A stretch of 54,317 bases of DNA from Streptococcus ovis DSM 16829 (GCF_000380125.1 NZ_KB904566.1:1-54317), one strand, 5' to 3'. Shown: positions 1 through 8,946, numbered from the stretch's first letter. The notes: generated by a model from the sequence alone, not told the origin. Made by a program: numbers and translations.

Positions 1-216
1 TATCTTGTCTTTTACGTGATTCCGGAACTTAACCTTATAGTACACATATAAGCGACTCATGTCTTCCGTGATGCTTGCATCGCTTGATAGTAATTCATAC
101 AATACCAGCATCCCTTCTTGTTCCCAATCCTCGTGCTCCCATGACTTCACGTAGTATTCCTTCCGGGCTTTCTCCACTATCCCGCTTACCTTTGAATAGA
201 TTGTCTTAAATTCCAT
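1..216 (-). CDS. comX: ComX/SigX competence sigma factor, N-terminal part (runs off window)
   Basis: This is a reading frame open from an ATG at 216 to the window edge, 72 codons with no stop. It begins MEFKTIYSKV and contains SWEHEDWEQEGMLVLYELL, the conserved core of streptococcal ComX, the alternative sigma factor that directs RNA polymerase to late competence genes. The start is set by a strong Shine-Dalgarno (AGGAAGGAG on the minus strand, about 222-230). A ComR-type palindrome lies 49 bases upstream, which fits activation by ComR bound to its pheromone. The C-terminus lies outside the window. Identification rests on recognised sequence and on the promoter, and both agree. Confidence 0.9.
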   Translation of the reverse strand, partial: MEFKTIYSKVSGIVEKARKEYYVKSWEHEDWEQEGMLVLYELLSSDASITEDMSRLYVYYKVKFRNHVKDKI

Positions 217-240
217 CTTTCCACTCCTTCCTCTCTAGTC

Positions 241-280
241 TACTTCCTACATAAGGGTTCGTACAGGACATTTTTGTCCT
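241..280 (-). promoter_or_regulatory. ComR-box and comX promoter
   Basis: A perfect 16-bp palindrome, AGGACA-TTTT-TGTCCT, occupies 265-280. Its GACA-N4-TGTC core is the layout of ComR boxes in mutans, bovis, pyogenes and suis streptococci. Reading toward comX it is followed by TGTACGAACCC and a possible -10 (TATGTA, 248-253), then the Shine-Dalgarno. The half-site ACAGGACAT is identical to the one before comS at 18201-18209. Direct activation by ComR is inference from the motif and the neighbouring gene. Confidence 0.85.
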
Positions 281-494
281 AAAGTATAAAAACACAGTAG
301 AATAAAGATTTCTTGGTACAAATAAAATACTTTTCTGATTAGGAAGGTGATCCTAGTATAACTGAAACTATCAGCTTGGGAGATACTGAGAATGTTAATA
401 CGTGAGTAATTTTCTCAAATTTTTATCATCAACCTGCGCTGACAACACAGTATAAAGCAGTCTTTTCAGTCTTAATCTGAGATTTTCTGTTTAC

Positions 495-562
495 ATATTT
501 TCCAACGATCACATATTTACTTTTTGGAAAATATTGACAGACTCTATTCAATCAGATAAATT
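495..562 (+). promoter_or_regulatory. Candidate promoter with operator-like inverted repeat
   Basis: TTGACA (534-539), a 17-base spacer and TAAATT (557-562) make a plausible sigma-A promoter on the plus strand. An exact 11-bp inverted repeat, ATATTTTCCAA (495-505) and TTGGAAAATAT (524-534), abuts the -35. The only thing downstream before rplQ is a long terminator-like hairpin, so a transcript would be about 85 bases long. Promoter activity is inference. Confidence 0.35.
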
Positions 563-593
563 TCAATGTTTTTAAGGTGCATTTGAGACAAAA

Positions 594-657
594 AACGCCT
601 GCTTATGAAATGATTCCATATCAGAAATCATTTCATAAACAAGCGTTACGTTTTTTT
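594..657. terminator. Long hairpin terminator, probably bidirectional
   Basis: AACGCCTGCTTATGAAATGATT pairs along about 22 positions with the complementary arm ending at 649; the only mismatches can be G-U pairs. The loop is about 9-12 bases. A T-run follows on the plus strand (651-657) and an A-run precedes it (589-594), so it can stop transcripts from both sides. It is the likely end of the ribosomal operon, which would otherwise run into comX. Confidence 0.75.
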
Positions 658-760
658 CAATATGATGAGTGTTACCGCCGAATAAATCGGCGGTAGACCA
701 GAGCTAGACTAAGAATCTAAATAGACTCCATCATCATAACACTCAACAAAATTGATGATT

Positions 761-1147
761 TTATACAAGTTCAATAATTGCCATCGGTGCAGCATCACCA
801 CGACGTGGTTCAGTTTTAAGAATACGAGTGTATCCTCCGTTACGTTCTGCATAACGAGGTGCAATTTCTGAGAACAATTTTTGAAGCGCAGTAGTTGATG
901 TGTATTTATCAGTTGCTTCATCATAGCTTTCAGATGCAATTTCGTTGCGAACATAAGCCGCTGCTTGACGACGAGCATGCAAATCGCCACGTTTACCAAG
1001 TGTAATCATTTTTTCAACTGTTTTACGGATTTCTTTTGCACGTGCTTCAGTTGTTACGATTGATTCGTTGATCAAAAGGTCAGTTGTCAAATCGCGCAAC
1101 ATTGCTTTACGTTGTGAGCTAGTGCGTCCTAGTTTACGGTATGCCAT
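761..1147 (-). CDS. rplQ: 50S ribosomal protein L17
   Basis: The product is a 128-aa L17 that starts [20 protein letters not shown], the family signature, and ends at the usual C-terminal IELV. L17 sits beside the exit tunnel of the large subunit. It is the last gene of the alpha segment, 14 bases after rpoA with its own Shine-Dalgarno, and is followed by the hairpins at 594-695. Length and sequence are those of normal streptococcal L17. Confidence 0.98.
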   Translation of the reverse strand: MAYRKLGRTSSQRKAMLRDLTTDLLINESIVTTEARAKEIRKTVEKMITLGKRGDLHARRQAAAYVRNEIASESYDEATDKYTSTTALQKLFSEIAPRYAERNGGYTRILKTEPRRGDAAPMAIIELV

Positions 1148-1161
1148 TAGTTCCTCCTCTA

Positions 1162-2100
1162 TTATTTATCTTTTTTTAATCCTAGACCAAGATCTGCCAA
1201 TTTAACTTTGACTTCTTCCAAACTCTTGCGTCCAAGATTGCGTACTTTCATCATTTCAGGTTCTGTTTTTTCGGTCAAATCAAAGACGGTGTTGATGCCT
1301 GCACGTTTCAAACAGTTGTATGAGCGAACAGATAAATCTAATTCTTCGATTGTACGATCCAACATTCTATCATCCGATGCAGTCTCTGTTTCTTTCATCA
1401 CTTCCGCAGCTTTAGCAACATCTGTGAGATCTGTAAACAAACCTAAATGTTCCATCAAAATACGCGCTGAAAGTCCGAGTGCATCTTCAGGGATAATAGT
1501 CCCGTTTGTCATAATTTCAAGTGTTAATTTGTCAAAACCATCATTGCTACCAACACGAGCTGGTTCAACTTGGTAATTGACTTTTACTACTGGAGTGTAG
1601 ATAGAATCTACAGCCAGCGTTCCCACTGGAGCTTCATCTTTTTTATTCCCTTCAGCTGGTACATACCCACGTCCTGTGTTTACAGTCAAAGTAGCTTTAA
1701 ATGTAGCACCTTCGCTAATGGTAAAAAGATAGTGGTCAGGGTTTACAATTTCAATATCACTGTCCGTTAAAATATCACCTGCAGTTACTTCTGCTGGTCC
1801 TACTACATCAAGTTCAATTGTCTTTTCGTCTTCGACATAAGATTTTACAGCAATGCCTTTGATGTTCAAAATAATTTGCATCACATCTTCGCGGACACCT
1901 GGAACTGTGTCGAATTCGTGGAGTACACCATCAATTTTAATTGATGTCACTGCAGCACCTGGTAGTGATGCAAGAAGTACACGACGAAGTGAGTTCCCGA
2001 GAGTTGTTCCGTAACCACGTTCTAATGGTTCAACAACAAATCTGCCGTAATCTTTATTTTCATCAATTTTTGTTATAGTTGGTTTTTCAAACTCAATCAT
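1162..2100 (-). CDS. rpoA: DNA-directed RNA polymerase alpha subunit
   Basis: This 312-aa protein is RNA polymerase alpha. Its N-terminal dimerisation domain contains [20 protein letters not shown], and its C-terminal domain (about residues 245-312) contains [20 protein letters not shown] and [15 protein letters not shown], the helix-hairpin region that contacts UP elements and activators. It nucleates assembly of the core enzyme. It lies in the standard place between rpsK and rplQ, so polymerase and ribosome genes are co-expressed. No unusual feature was seen. Confidence 0.98.
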   Translation of the reverse strand: MIEFEKPTITKIDENKDYGRFVVEPLERGYGTTLGNSLRRVLLASLPGAAVTSIKIDGVLHEFDTVPGVREDVMQIILNIKGIAVKSYVEDEKTIELDVVGPAEVTAGDILTDSDIEIVNPDHYLFTISEGATFKATLTVNTGRGYVPAEGNKKDEAPVGTLAVDSIYTPVVKVNYQVEPARVGSNDGFDKLTLEIMTNGTIIPEDALGLSARILMEHLGLFTDLTDVAKAAEVMKETETASDDRMLDRTIEELDLSVRSYNCLKRAGINTVFDLTEKTEPEMMKVRNLGRKSLEEVKVKLADLGLGLKKDK

Positions 2101-2144
2101 TTCTTACTCCCTCTTAAACGAAAAGCTGTGTATCGTTTGTATGA

Positions 2145-2528
2145 TTATACACGGCGACGTTTTGGAGGACGAGCACCATTGTGTGGTACAGGAGTCACAT
2201 CACGAATTGCAGTCACTTCAAGACCAGCAGCTGCAAGAGCGCGAATAGCAGACTCACGACCTGAACCTGGACCTTTTACTGTAACTTCAACTGTTTTAAG
2301 ACCGTGTTCTTGTGCTGATTTAGCTGCAGCTTCTGAAGCCATTTGGGCTGCGAATGGTGTAGATTTACGAGAACCTTTAAAACCAAGAGCACCAGCTGAT
2401 GACCAAGCAAGAGCGTTACCATGCACATCAGTAATCATAACAATAGTGTTGTTAAATGTTGCGTGGATGTGTGCAATACCAGATTCGATATTCTTTTTCA
2501 CGCGACGTTTACGTGTTGGTTTAGCCAA
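2145..2528 (-). CDS. rpsK: 30S ribosomal protein S11
   Basis: The product is a 127-aa S11, a protein of the small-subunit platform near the E site. It starts [20 protein letters not shown] and ends [15 protein letters not shown], which is typical. It follows rpsM by 17 bases and precedes rpoA by 44 bases. A long plus-strand open frame over it (2128-2607) is a shadow. Confidence 0.98.
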   Translation of the reverse strand: MAKPTRKRRVKKNIESGIAHIHATFNNTIVMITDVHGNALAWSSAGALGFKGSRKSTPFAAQMASEAAAKSAQEHGLKTVEVTVKGPGSGRESAIRALAAAGLEVTAIRDVTPVPHNGARPPKRRRV

Positions 2529-2545
2529 TTTTTCTACCTCCTATT

Positions 2546-2911
2546 TTATTTTTTCTTACCTGCAATCGCAACAGCTTTACCTTTACGAGTGCGAGCATTG
2601 TTTTTAGTGTTTTGTCCACGAACTGGCAAGCCACGACGGTGACGAATACCACGATATGAACCGATTTCCATCAAACGTTTAATGTTCAAGTTCACTTCAC
2701 GACGAAGGTCACCTTCTACTTTAATCGCATCTACTTCACGACGGATAGCATCTTCTTGATCAGATGTTAAATCTTTTACACGAACATCTTCTGAAACGCC
2801 TGCTGCTGCAAGAATTTTCTTAGATGTTGCAAGACCGATTCCGTACACGTAAGTCAATGAAATTACTACACGTTTATCATTTGGAATATCAACTCCAGCA
2901 ATACGAGCCAT
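2546..2911 (-). CDS. rpsM: 30S ribosomal protein S13
   Basis: This is a 121-aa S13, a small-subunit head protein that contacts the P-site tRNA and forms bridges to the large subunit. Its start, [20 protein letters not shown], and its basic tail, [15 protein letters not shown], are diagnostic. It lies 18 bases after rpmJ and continues the usual infA-rpmJ-rpsM-rpsK-rpoA-rplQ run. Confidence 0.98.
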   Translation of the reverse strand: MARIAGVDIPNDKRVVISLTYVYGIGLATSKKILAAAGVSEDVRVKDLTSDQEDAIRREVDAIKVEGDLRREVNLNIKRLMEIGSYRGIRHRRGLPVRGQNTKNNARTRKGKAVAIAGKKK

Positions 2912-2929
2912 GTTTTCTCCTTTCTATTC

Positions 2930-3046
2930 TTAACCTTGACGTTGCTTGTGTTTTGGGTTTGCTGGGCAAATTACCATAACACGACCATTACGACGAATGA
3001 CTTTACAGTATTCGCAAATTGGTTTGACCGATGGTCTTACTTTCAT
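2930..3046 (-). CDS. rpmJ: 50S ribosomal protein L36 (zinc-ribbon form)
   Basis: This is a 38-codon gene read directly from the sequence. Its product starts [20 protein letters not shown] and ends NPKHKQRQG. The CxxC followed by C and H is the zinc-binding form of L36, the smallest large-subunit protein. It sits between infA (23-base gap) and rpsM (18-base gap), its normal place. It is so short that length-filtered gene finding can drop it. Confidence 0.97.
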
Positions 3047-3069
3047 TTTAATCCCTCCAAGTATTTCGA

Positions 3070-3288
3070 CTATTTAAAGCGGTATGTGATACGTCCACGT
3101 GTTAAATCATATGGACTAAGTTCGACAGTCACTCGGTCTCCCACCAAAATACGAATGTAATTTTTGCGGATTTTACCTGAGACAGTTGCCAAGACTTGGT
3201 GTCCATTTTCCAACTCAACAGTAAACATAGCGTTTGGCATGGTATCAACTACCTTACCTTCAATTTCAATCACATCTTCTTTTGCCAT
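3070..3288 (-). CDS. infA: Translation initiation factor IF-1
   Basis: This is a 72-aa IF-1, an OB-fold protein that binds the 30S A site during initiation. It starts [20 protein letters not shown] and ends [11 protein letters not shown]. An in-frame upstream extension to 3345 was rejected, because 72 aa is the universal length and a Shine-Dalgarno (GAGGGGG) lies before the ATG at 3288. The 120-base gap before it holds a small hairpin (CCTCTG at 3324-3329 with CAGAGG at 3334-3339) without a T-run. Confidence 0.98.
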
Positions 3289-3408
3289 GCAAAAGTTTCC
3301 CCCTCTAAATTTCGATTTGATGTCCTCTGAGCACAGAGGTAACAATTATAAGTCAGACTAAGCCATTTTATCATTTTGTTTCAAAAAAAGCAAGCCAAAT
3401 CCCTTTAA

Positions 3409-4050
3409 TTATGATAGTTTTGATAAAACTTTATCAATTTCTGAAAAGACGACGTCAATATCTTGGTCACCCTCGATATCATGTACCAATCCTTTTTCAC
3501 GATAATGAGCAATAATTGGTTCTCCCTGAGCAATATTCACTTCAAGACGACGTTTCACTGATTCAGGTTTGTCATCTTCACGTTGATAGTAATCATTTTC
3601 ATCATAACCAGCTGCTGGTGGGTTGAAGACTTTATGGAACGTTTCACCTGTTTTTTTGTGGATGATACGTCCACTCAAGCGTTCCAAGAGTTTAGATGGG
3701 TCAATTTCAATATTGATAACCCCTTCCAATTGAGTCCCGAGGTCTGCTAACGTAGCATCCAAAGCGTGAGCCTGTTCGATTGTACGTGGATAGCCATCTA
3801 GCAAAAATCCTTTTTCTTTAATATCCTCTTGCGCTAGGCGTTCTTTTACAATTCCGTTTGTGACTTCATCAGGGACCAAATCTCCCTTGTCAATGTATGA
3901 TTTTGCAAGCATACCCATTTCAGTTTGGTTTGCCATAGCAGCACGGAACATATCTCCAGTAGAAATGTGTGCAACTCCAAATTTTTCAACAATTTTCGCA
4001 GCTTGTGTGCCTTTCCCAGCACCAGGCAAGCCCATAATCAAAAGATTCAT
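3409..4050 (-). CDS. adk: Adenylate kinase
   Basis: A 213-aa adenylate kinase that interconverts ATP plus AMP with two ADP. The P-loop, [10 protein letters not shown], lies at residues 7-16, followed by the AMP-binding region with DGYPRT. The LID (about 125-162) is of the long type but has no zinc-binding cysteines. It lies between secY and infA, as in most Firmicutes, with a 143-base gap containing the secY-side hairpins. Confidence 0.98.
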   Translation of the reverse strand: MNLLIMGLPGAGKGTQAAKIVEKFGVAHISTGDMFRAAMANQTEMGMLAKSYIDKGDLVPDEVTNGIVKERLAQEDIKEKGFLLDGYPRTIEQAHALDATLADLGTQLEGVINIEIDPSKLLERLSGRIIHKKTGETFHKVFNPPAAGYDENDYYQREDDKPESVKRRLEVNIAQGEPIIAHYREKGLVHDIEGDQDIDVVFSEIDKVLSKLS

Positions 4051-4082
4051 GATAACTCCTTAAAAGTAGTACGTAAGTGTAA

Positions 4083-4187
4083 CCCAACTAATGATTAGTT
4101 GGGCACTGTTTGTGTTTTGTTTTCACATAAATTCGCCCGGCTGACAAACTTATCTAAAAACAAAATAGAAGGTTGACAATGTCAACC
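4083..4187 (-). terminator. Two hairpins in the secY-adk gap, the first terminator-like
   Basis: On the minus strand, just after the secY stop, GGTTGAC and GTCAACC (4171-4187) pair with a 3-base loop. They are followed by TTCTATTTTGTTTTTAG, a reasonable intrinsic terminator or attenuator. A second perfect 9-bp hairpin, CCCAACTAA with TTAGTTGGG (4083-4103), has no T-run. Partial termination here would lower adk and downstream expression relative to secY; this is inference. Confidence 0.55.
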
Positions 4188-4193
4188 TGTATT

Positions 4194-5504
4194 CTATTCT
4201 GTTATATCCATGAAACCAACGTATTTTCGCTTCAAAAGATAGCCTTCCAATTGTTTGATACCTTCAATACTTGTCATAATAACGATAATTAAACTTGTAC
4301 CTAAAAAGGCAATATTGGAAGAAAGTCCTAAGATGTTTTGCGCCAAAATCGGTAACAATGCTACAAAACCTAAGAAGAGTGCCCCGACAGTTGCTAATCG
4401 GATCAATAAAGTAGAGAAATACTTTTCTGTTCCATTCCCTGGACGAACTCCATGAATGTAAGCACCACTCTTTTGTAGATTTTCTGCTGTTTTTTCAGGA
4501 TTCACTTGTACAAATGTATAGAAGAAAGTAAACAGAATAATTAACACTGCATATACAATCATTCCTTTTACAGTAGTATAATCAAAGAACTCTTGAACAG
4601 CTGATAGCCATGAGTAACTTTGATTTTGACTTGCAAAATACTGTACAATCGATGTTGGAATCGCCGTAATAGATCCCGCAAAAATAACAGGAATAACTCC
4701 AGCTGGATTTAATTTCAATGGTAGGTATGAGCTAGACGGTGCGCCCTGTGCTCGTTTTGTATATTGAATCGGAATTTTATACTCAGCCTGTTGCACATAC
4801 GTTGTAAAGTAAACAATCGCCAAAACAGCAACGACTAAGATCGCTACGAAGAGGATAGACTCTCCGATACGACTCGAGTCAATATTGACAAAACGGTCTT
4901 CGTAAATTTCTGAGATAGTTGTTGGTAAAGACGAAATAATCCCTGCAAAGATAATCATAGAGGTTCCGTTTCCGTAACCTTTATCAGTGATCTGTTCGCC
5001 TAACCAAGTAACAATCATAGAACCAGTCGTCAAGATACTACCAATCAAAAGGTACGTTTGCCAATTGAGTTCCATGGTTGTCAACTGCGCTCCTGACAAA
5101 GCATTGAAGCCTGCAGTAATCCCAATCGACTGAACAAAAGCCAGTGCAAGCGAGATATAGCGTGTTGCTTGATTCAGTTTACGACGACCAACCTCACCTT
5201 GTTTCCCCCATTCAACAAACTTCGGTAAAATATCCATTTGCAATAACTGAACAATAATCGAAGCAGTAATATATGGGCTAACCCCGAGGGCAAATACTGA
5301 GAAATTTTTCAGAGCATTCCCCGATACGAGACTCAACATGTTCAAAAATGGAAGACTCGACAAGGCGTCTAGGCTTTTTGCGTTGATACCTGGCACTGTA
5401 ATATGCGTCCCTACTCGGAAAACCAAAAGAATAAAAATGGTAAATAAAATTTTATTTCGTACATTTTTAACTTTCAGCGCATCTTTTAATAGCTTAAAAA
5501 ACAT
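4194..5504 (-). CDS. secY: Preprotein translocase subunit SecY
   Basis: A 436-aa protein with about ten membrane segments, the pore of the Sec translocon. It carries the family landmarks RVGTHITVPGIN near the first segment, GYGNGTSMIIFAGI and the C-terminal GTSLIIVIMTSIEGIKQLEGYLLKRKYVGF region. It follows rplO by 13 bases as the last spc-type gene before adk. Length and hydropathy pattern are normal for streptococcal SecY1. Confidence 0.98.
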   Translation of the reverse strand: MFFKLLKDALKVKNVRNKILFTIFILLVFRVGTHITVPGINAKSLDALSSLPFLNMLSLVSGNALKNFSVFALGVSPYITASIIVQLLQMDILPKFVEWGKQGEVGRRKLNQATRYISLALAFVQSIGITAGFNALSGAQLTTMELNWQTYLLIGSILTTGSMIVTWLGEQITDKGYGNGTSMIIFAGIISSLPTTISEIYEDRFVNIDSSRIGESILFVAILVVAVLAIVYFTTYVQQAEYKIPIQYTKRAQGAPSSSYLPLKLNPAGVIPVIFAGSITAIPTSIVQYFASQNQSYSWLSAVQEFFDYTTVKGMIVYAVLIILFTFFYTFVQVNPEKTAENLQKSGAYIHGVRPGNGTEKYFSTLLIRLATVGALFLGFVALLPILAQNILGLSSNIAFLGTSLIIVIMTSIEGIKQLEGYLLKRKYVGFMDITE

Positions 5505-5517
5505 AGGCGGTCACCCC

Positions 5518-5958
5518 TTAGATGACTTCCACAGAACCACCTTTTGAAGTGATTGCTTCTTCAGCTGATTTTGAGAATTTAGCAGCTTTTACTGTTAATT
5601 TCTTTGTTAATTCACCGTTACCAAGAATTTTGATTCCTGATTTTTCAGCTTTAACAATACCAGCTTCAACAAGAGCAACTGGTGTTACTTCAGCACCATC
5701 TTCAAAGACGTTCAATTGATCAAGGTTAACGATTGCATATTCTTTTGCATTAATGTTAGTGAAACCACGTTTTGGAATACGACGGAACAATGGAGTTTGT
5801 CCACCTTCAAAACCAAGACGTACGCCGCCACCACTACGTGCTTTTTGACCTTTTTGACCACGGCCAGATGTTTTACCGTTACCTGATGATGTACCACGAC
5901 CTACACGGTTGCGAACTTTACGTGAACCTGTAGCAGGTTGTAATTCATGAAGTTTCAT
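5518..5958 (-). CDS. rplO: 50S ribosomal protein L15
   Basis: A 146-aa L15, a late-assembling large-subunit protein. It starts [20 protein letters not shown], followed by a glycine- and basic-rich region ([20 protein letters not shown]). The ATG at 5958 was chosen over an upstream in-frame start at 6000 because it matches the family N-terminus and is preceded by AGGAGAA. A 217-base gap with hairpins separates it from rpmD. Confidence 0.98.
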   Translation of the reverse strand: MKLHELQPATGSRKVRNRVGRGTSSGNGKTSGRGQKGQKARSGGGVRLGFEGGQTPLFRRIPKRGFTNINAKEYAIVNLDQLNVFEDGAEVTPVALVEAGIVKAEKSGIKILGNGELTKKLTVKAAKFSKSAEEAITSKGGSVEVI

Positions 5959-6175
5959 TATTAATTTTCTCCTTATGTGTAAAATGCTAGCGCCTCTCAA
6001 TTGGGTAAGGCCTCAATTGAAAAACTCGCCTATACGAATGAACTTTAAGTCGTGCGATTCTTCACACGACTTAAAAACATTTCTATGAACAATTACCAAC
6101 TACCCATCTTGATAAGCATTAATGGTGCTGGATTTAAAAACTGGACCAAAAAACTAACGTTTTTAATTTCTTGTC
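5959..6175. other. Structured 217-base gap between rpmD and rplO
   Basis: The gap holds an 11-bp perfect hairpin (TTTAAGTCGTG at 6044-6054 with CACGACTTAAA at 6065-6075). It also holds two copies of TCAATTG-type sequence near 5997-6020. Neither arm is followed by a T-run, so it is not an intrinsic terminator. No reading frame was seen. Confidence 0.45.
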
Positions 6176-6358
6176 TTAATTAACTTCTTCTACAGTTACC
6201 AAGTGAGATACGGCGTTGACCATACCACGGATAGCTGCATTATCTTCTTTAACGACTGAGCTGTTCAATTTGCCAAGACCAAGCGCCACAACTGTTTTAC
6301 GTTGTGATGGAATACGGCCGATTGGAGACTTCGTCAAAGTAATTTTAATTTGAGCCAT
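6176..6358 (-). CDS. rpmD: 50S ribosomal protein L30
   Basis: A 60-aa L30, a small two-layer protein of the large subunit. It starts [20 protein letters not shown] and ends HLVTVEEVN. The ATG at 6358 is preferred to an upstream in-frame start because it gives the family length and has AGGGGAA before it. It follows rpsE by 13 bases. Confidence 0.98.
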   Translation of the reverse strand: MAQIKITLTKSPIGRIPSQRKTVVALGLGKLNSSVVKEDNAAIRGMVNAVSHLVTVEEVN

Positions 6359-6371
6359 GAGTTCCCCTTTC

Positions 6372-6866
6372 TTATGCCAAATCTGAAACTGAGATGCCAC
6401 GAAGTGCAGCAACTTCCTCAGCACGTTTCAATTGTTTCAAACCTTCAACAGTTGCACGAACGATGTTGATTGGTGTGTTTGAACCGAGTGATTTTGATGT
6501 CACATCAGCAATACCAGCCAATTCAATAACGGCACGTGTTGCACCACCAGCAGCAACCCCAGCACCCTCTACAGCAGGTTTCAACAATACTTTTGCTCCA
6601 CCAAATTCTGAACGAACTTCGTGAGGGATTGTTGTACCAACCATTGGTACTTCGATCAAGTTTTTCTTAGCAGCTTCAACTGCTTTACGGATAGCTTCTG
6701 GTACTTCTTGAGCTTTACCAGTACCGAAACCTACACGTCCGTTACGGTCACCAACAACCACAAGAGCTGCAAAACGAAGACGACGTCCACCTTTAACAAC
6801 TTTTGTAACACGGTTGATGGCTACTACGCGTTCTTCAAATTCAACTGCGTTATCTTTAAATGCCAT
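6372..6866 (-). CDS. rpsE: 30S ribosomal protein S5
   Basis: A 164-aa S5, a small-subunit protein that helps set decoding accuracy. It contains the double-stranded RNA-binding-like domain ([20 protein letters not shown]) and the C-terminal S5 fold ([30 protein letters not shown]). It lies between rplR (18 bases) and rpmD (13 bases) in spc order. Confidence 0.98.
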   Translation of the reverse strand: MAFKDNAVEFEERVVAINRVTKVVKGGRRLRFAALVVVGDRNGRVGFGTGKAQEVPEAIRKAVEAAKKNLIEVPMVGTTIPHEVRSEFGGAKVLLKPAVEGAGVAAGGATRAVIELAGIADVTSKSLGSNTPINIVRATVEGLKQLKRAEEVAALRGISVSDLA

Positions 6867-6884
6867 TTCTTAGTGTCCTCCCTA

Positions 6885-7241
6885 TTAGAATTTCAATCCG
6901 TTTTCACGAGCTGCGTCAGCCAAAGCTTTCACACGTCCGTGATAGAGATATCCACCGCGGTCAAAGACCACTTCAGAAATACCTTTAGCAACCGCACGTT
7001 CTGCAACGAGCTTACCTACAACAACGGCTTGTTCTGTCTTAGTTCCTTTTGAAACTTCTTTATCAAGAGTAGAAGCGCTTGCGAGCGTTACACCCGCTAC
7101 GTCATCAATCACTTGAGCGTAGATGCCTGTATTAGAACGGAAAATGTTCAAACGTGGGCGAGCAGCAGTTCCAGAGATTTTACCGCGAACACGACGATGG
7201 CGTTTTTGGCGGATTTTGTTTTTATCTGGTTTTGAAATCAC
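6885..7241 (-). CDS. rplR: 50S ribosomal protein L18, GTG start
   Basis: A 118-aa L18, which binds 5S rRNA together with L5. The protein starts at a GTG (7239-7241) reading [20 protein letters not shown], with GAGGTG spaced correctly upstream. A longer in-frame ATG start at 7274 would add 11 residues absent from the family and lacks a comparable ribosome site. It ends [19 protein letters not shown]. Confidence 0.96.
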   Translation of the reverse strand: MISKPDKNKIRQKRHRRVRGKISGTAARPRLNIFRSNTGIYAQVIDDVAGVTLASASTLDKEVSKGTKTEQAVVVGKLVAERAVAKGISEVVFDRGGYLYHGRVKALADAARENGLKF

Positions 7242-7334
7242 AATTTTCACCTCTTTATTTTGATTTCGTCTCACACGAGACTCGTTTCTGAAAATAGATC
7301 CCCGAGAAAGGCGAATACCTTTCTCAAAAAAATA

Positions 7335-7871
7335 TTATTTACCTGTTTTACCTTCTTTGCGGCGAACAAATTCACTAACATAGCGAATACCCTTACCTTT
7401 ATATGGCTCAGGAGCGCGAAGGCTACGGATGTAAGCTGCTGTTTGACCAACAACTTCTTTATTGATACCAGACACGATAATTTGTGTTGGTGCTGGAACT
7501 TCAAATGTAATCCCTTCTGGTGCAACCACTTCATCCGGATGTGATTTACCAACCGCAAGTGTCAATTTGTTCCCTGCTAATTGAGCACGGTAACCGACAC
7601 CACGCATTTCAAGTTCTTTTTTGAAGCCTTCAGAAACACCAACAACCATGTTGTTGAGGTTGGCACGGCTTGTACCGTGGATAGTCTTCATTTCTTTTGA
7701 ATCATTTGGACGGTGAAGTGTTACTTCTGTACCTTCTACTTTGATTTCAATAGCTGTTGGGAATTCACGAGTTAATTCCCCTTTAGGTCCTTTTACAGTA
7801 ACCACGCCGTTGTTTTGAGAAATCTCAACTCCAGCAGGCAATGTGATTACTTTATTACCAATACGTGACAT
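7335..7871 (-). CDS. rplF: 50S ribosomal protein L6
   Basis: A 178-aa L6, which sits near the sarcin-ricin loop. It starts [20 protein letters not shown] and ends with the typical [24 protein letters not shown] region. The ATG has AGGAGAA upstream. It is preceded by a 198-base gap containing a folded repeat element. Confidence 0.98.
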   Translation of the reverse strand: MSRIGNKVITLPAGVEISQNNGVVTVKGPKGELTREFPTAIEIKVEGTEVTLHRPNDSKEMKTIHGTSRANLNNMVVGVSEGFKKELEMRGVGYRAQLAGNKLTLAVGKSHPDEVVAPEGITFEVPAPTQIIVSGINKEVVGQTAAYIRSLRAPEPYKGKGIRYVSEFVRRKEGKTGK

Positions 7872-7926
7872 ATTCTATTTTCTCCTGTTAGATTGTCAAG
7901 CCGACAAGCGGCTAGTTTTCACGGGG

Positions 7927-8045
7927 TGCTCATGATACAAAGGGCGTCAAAACCAAAGTGAAAATACGAAACTTGATGCAGAAACTCAGGTTTCTAGAAA
8001 AGTTTATCTTTTTCACACAGGTTTTAGCCCGTGTTCAAATGAGCA
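7927..8045. repeat. Foldback intergenic repeat, copy 1 (rplF-rpsH gap)
   Basis: This 119-bp segment has 7-bp terminal inverted repeats (TGCTCAT at 7927-7933, ATGAGCA at 8039-8045). Nested complementary blocks follow inward: GGGC with GCCC, AAAACC with GGTTTT, GTGAAAA with TTTTCAC, and an apical AGAAAC/GTTTCT hairpin. Its ends (CATGATACAAAGGGCGTC and TTTTAGCCCGTGTTCAAAT) recur in reverse order at 8551-8624 and in part at 23763-23880. Confidence 0.65.
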
Positions 8046-8069
8046 AGTTTGTTGGTACCTCTTGCGAGA

Positions 8070-8468
8070 TTACCAAACGTAAGCCAATACTTCTCCACCA
8101 ACGTTCTTTTGACGAGCTTCTTTATCTGTCAAAAGACCTTCTGATGTAGAAATGATGGCAATTCCAAGTCCGTTAAGAACTTTAGGAATATCTTCACGTT
8201 TTGAGTAAACACGAAGACCTGGTTTTGAGATACGTTTCAAGTTTGTAATAACTTTTTCACCGTTTGGTCCGTATTTCAAGAATACACGGATGATGCCTTG
8301 TTTGTCATCTTCGATGAATTCAACGTTTTTTACAAAACCTTCGTTTTTAAGGATTGTAGCAATCCCTTTTTTGATGTTTGATGCAGGCACTTCAAGCACT
8401 TCATGTTTTGCTTGGTTCGCATTACGGATACGTGTCAAAAAGTCTGCAATTGGGTCAGTCATAACCAT
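8070..8468 (-). CDS. rpsH: 30S ribosomal protein S8
   Basis: A 132-aa S8, which binds the central domain of 16S rRNA early in assembly. It starts [20 protein letters not shown] and ends [16 protein letters not shown] lies before the ATG. In B. subtilis-type operons S8 follows S14 directly, but here 278 bases of folded repeat separate the two. Confidence 0.98.
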   Translation of the reverse strand: MVMTDPIADFLTRIRNANQAKHEVLEVPASNIKKGIATILKNEGFVKNVEFIEDDKQGIIRVFLKYGPNGEKVITNLKRISKPGLRVYSKREDIPKVLNGLGIAIISTSEGLLTDKEARQKNVGGEVLAYVW

Positions 8469-8550
8469 TTTTTATTTCTCCTCTTACTGGCAGTATGATT
8501 GATTCACTTACCAGTTAATGATGCCCGAAGGCTGATATGAGTTTCTTCAC

Positions 8551-8740
8551 ATCTGTTATTTGAGCACGGACTAAAATCAGTGTGAAAAAGATAGATTTTC
8601 ACTGTGAACTTTTAACGCACTCGTATCATGTTATTTGAGTTCGAGCTACTACCTGTGCAAAAAAGATAAATCCTCCTAGAACGCAAGCGTTCGTCGTTAG
8701 ATTTCCTATTTTTGCTTTGGTAGCTTAACGCTCTCACATC
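8551..8740. repeat. Foldback intergenic repeats, copies 2 and 3 in tandem (rpsH-rpsN gap)
   Basis: Two related units lie head to tail, in the orientation opposite to copy 1. Both begin GTTATTTGAG (about 8551 and 8625) and run through a CTGTG-AAAAAGATA-like block. Copy 2 mirrors the ends of copy 1. Copy 3 folds by GAGC/GCTC, GCTAC/GTAGC, GCAAAAA/TTTTTGC and AAATC/GATTT, with a GAACGC-AA-GCGTTC tip. Its central part closely matches the reverse complement of the element at 23763-23880. Confidence 0.65.
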
Positions 8741-8746
8741 ATAATT

Positions 8747-8932
8747 TTACCAAGATGCTTTTGTTACGCCAGGAATCTGTCCAAGGTAAGCCAAGTCGCG
8801 GAAGCATACACGGCAAAGTTTGAATTTGCGGTAAACTGAGTGTGGACGTCCACATTTTTCACAGCGTGTGTAAGCTTGAGTTGAGAACTTAGCTGGGCGT
8901 TTGTTCTTAGCGATCATAGATTTTTTAGCCAT
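8747..8932 (-). CDS. rpsN: 30S ribosomal protein S14, zinc-binding type Z
   Basis: A 61-aa S14 of the short zinc-binding type. Two CxxC pairs (CEKC and CRVC) coordinate zinc, and the C-terminus is [13 protein letters not shown]. It is a small-subunit head protein. Firmicutes commonly also carry a longer zinc-free paralogue for zinc starvation; none is in this window. It follows rplE by 14 bases. Confidence 0.97.
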   Translation of the reverse strand: MAKKSMIAKNKRPAKFSTQAYTRCEKCGRPHSVYRKFKLCRVCFRDLAYLGQIPGVTKASW

Positions 8933-8946
8933 TTATTCTCTCCCTT

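Larger units (their letters stand above)
217..760. other. 544-base stretch without a protein gene, between comX and rplQ
   Basis: No convincing protein frame was found. In order the stretch holds the comX promoter, an 11-bp inverted repeat (495-505 and 524-534) overlapping a -35-like TTGACA, a long hairpin with T-runs on both sides (594-657), and an 8-bp perfect hairpin (673-680 and 688-695). A longer-range repeat, TGAGTGTTA at 666-674 and TAACACTCA at 738-746, encloses that hairpin just downstream of rplQ. 281-490 shows nothing recognisable. Confidence 0.6.

Noticed and set aside
2128-2607. 159-codon plus-strand open frame over rpsK
   Set aside because: It is the antisense of a well-identified ribosomal gene, with no ribosome site and an implausible composition.
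6034-6041. TACGAATG resembling a cin-box in the rpmD-rplO gap
   Set aside because: The last base does not match, no plus-strand gene follows, and it is in the wrong orientation for the ribosomal genes. The similar TACGAATG near 47211 lies inside the ABC gene.
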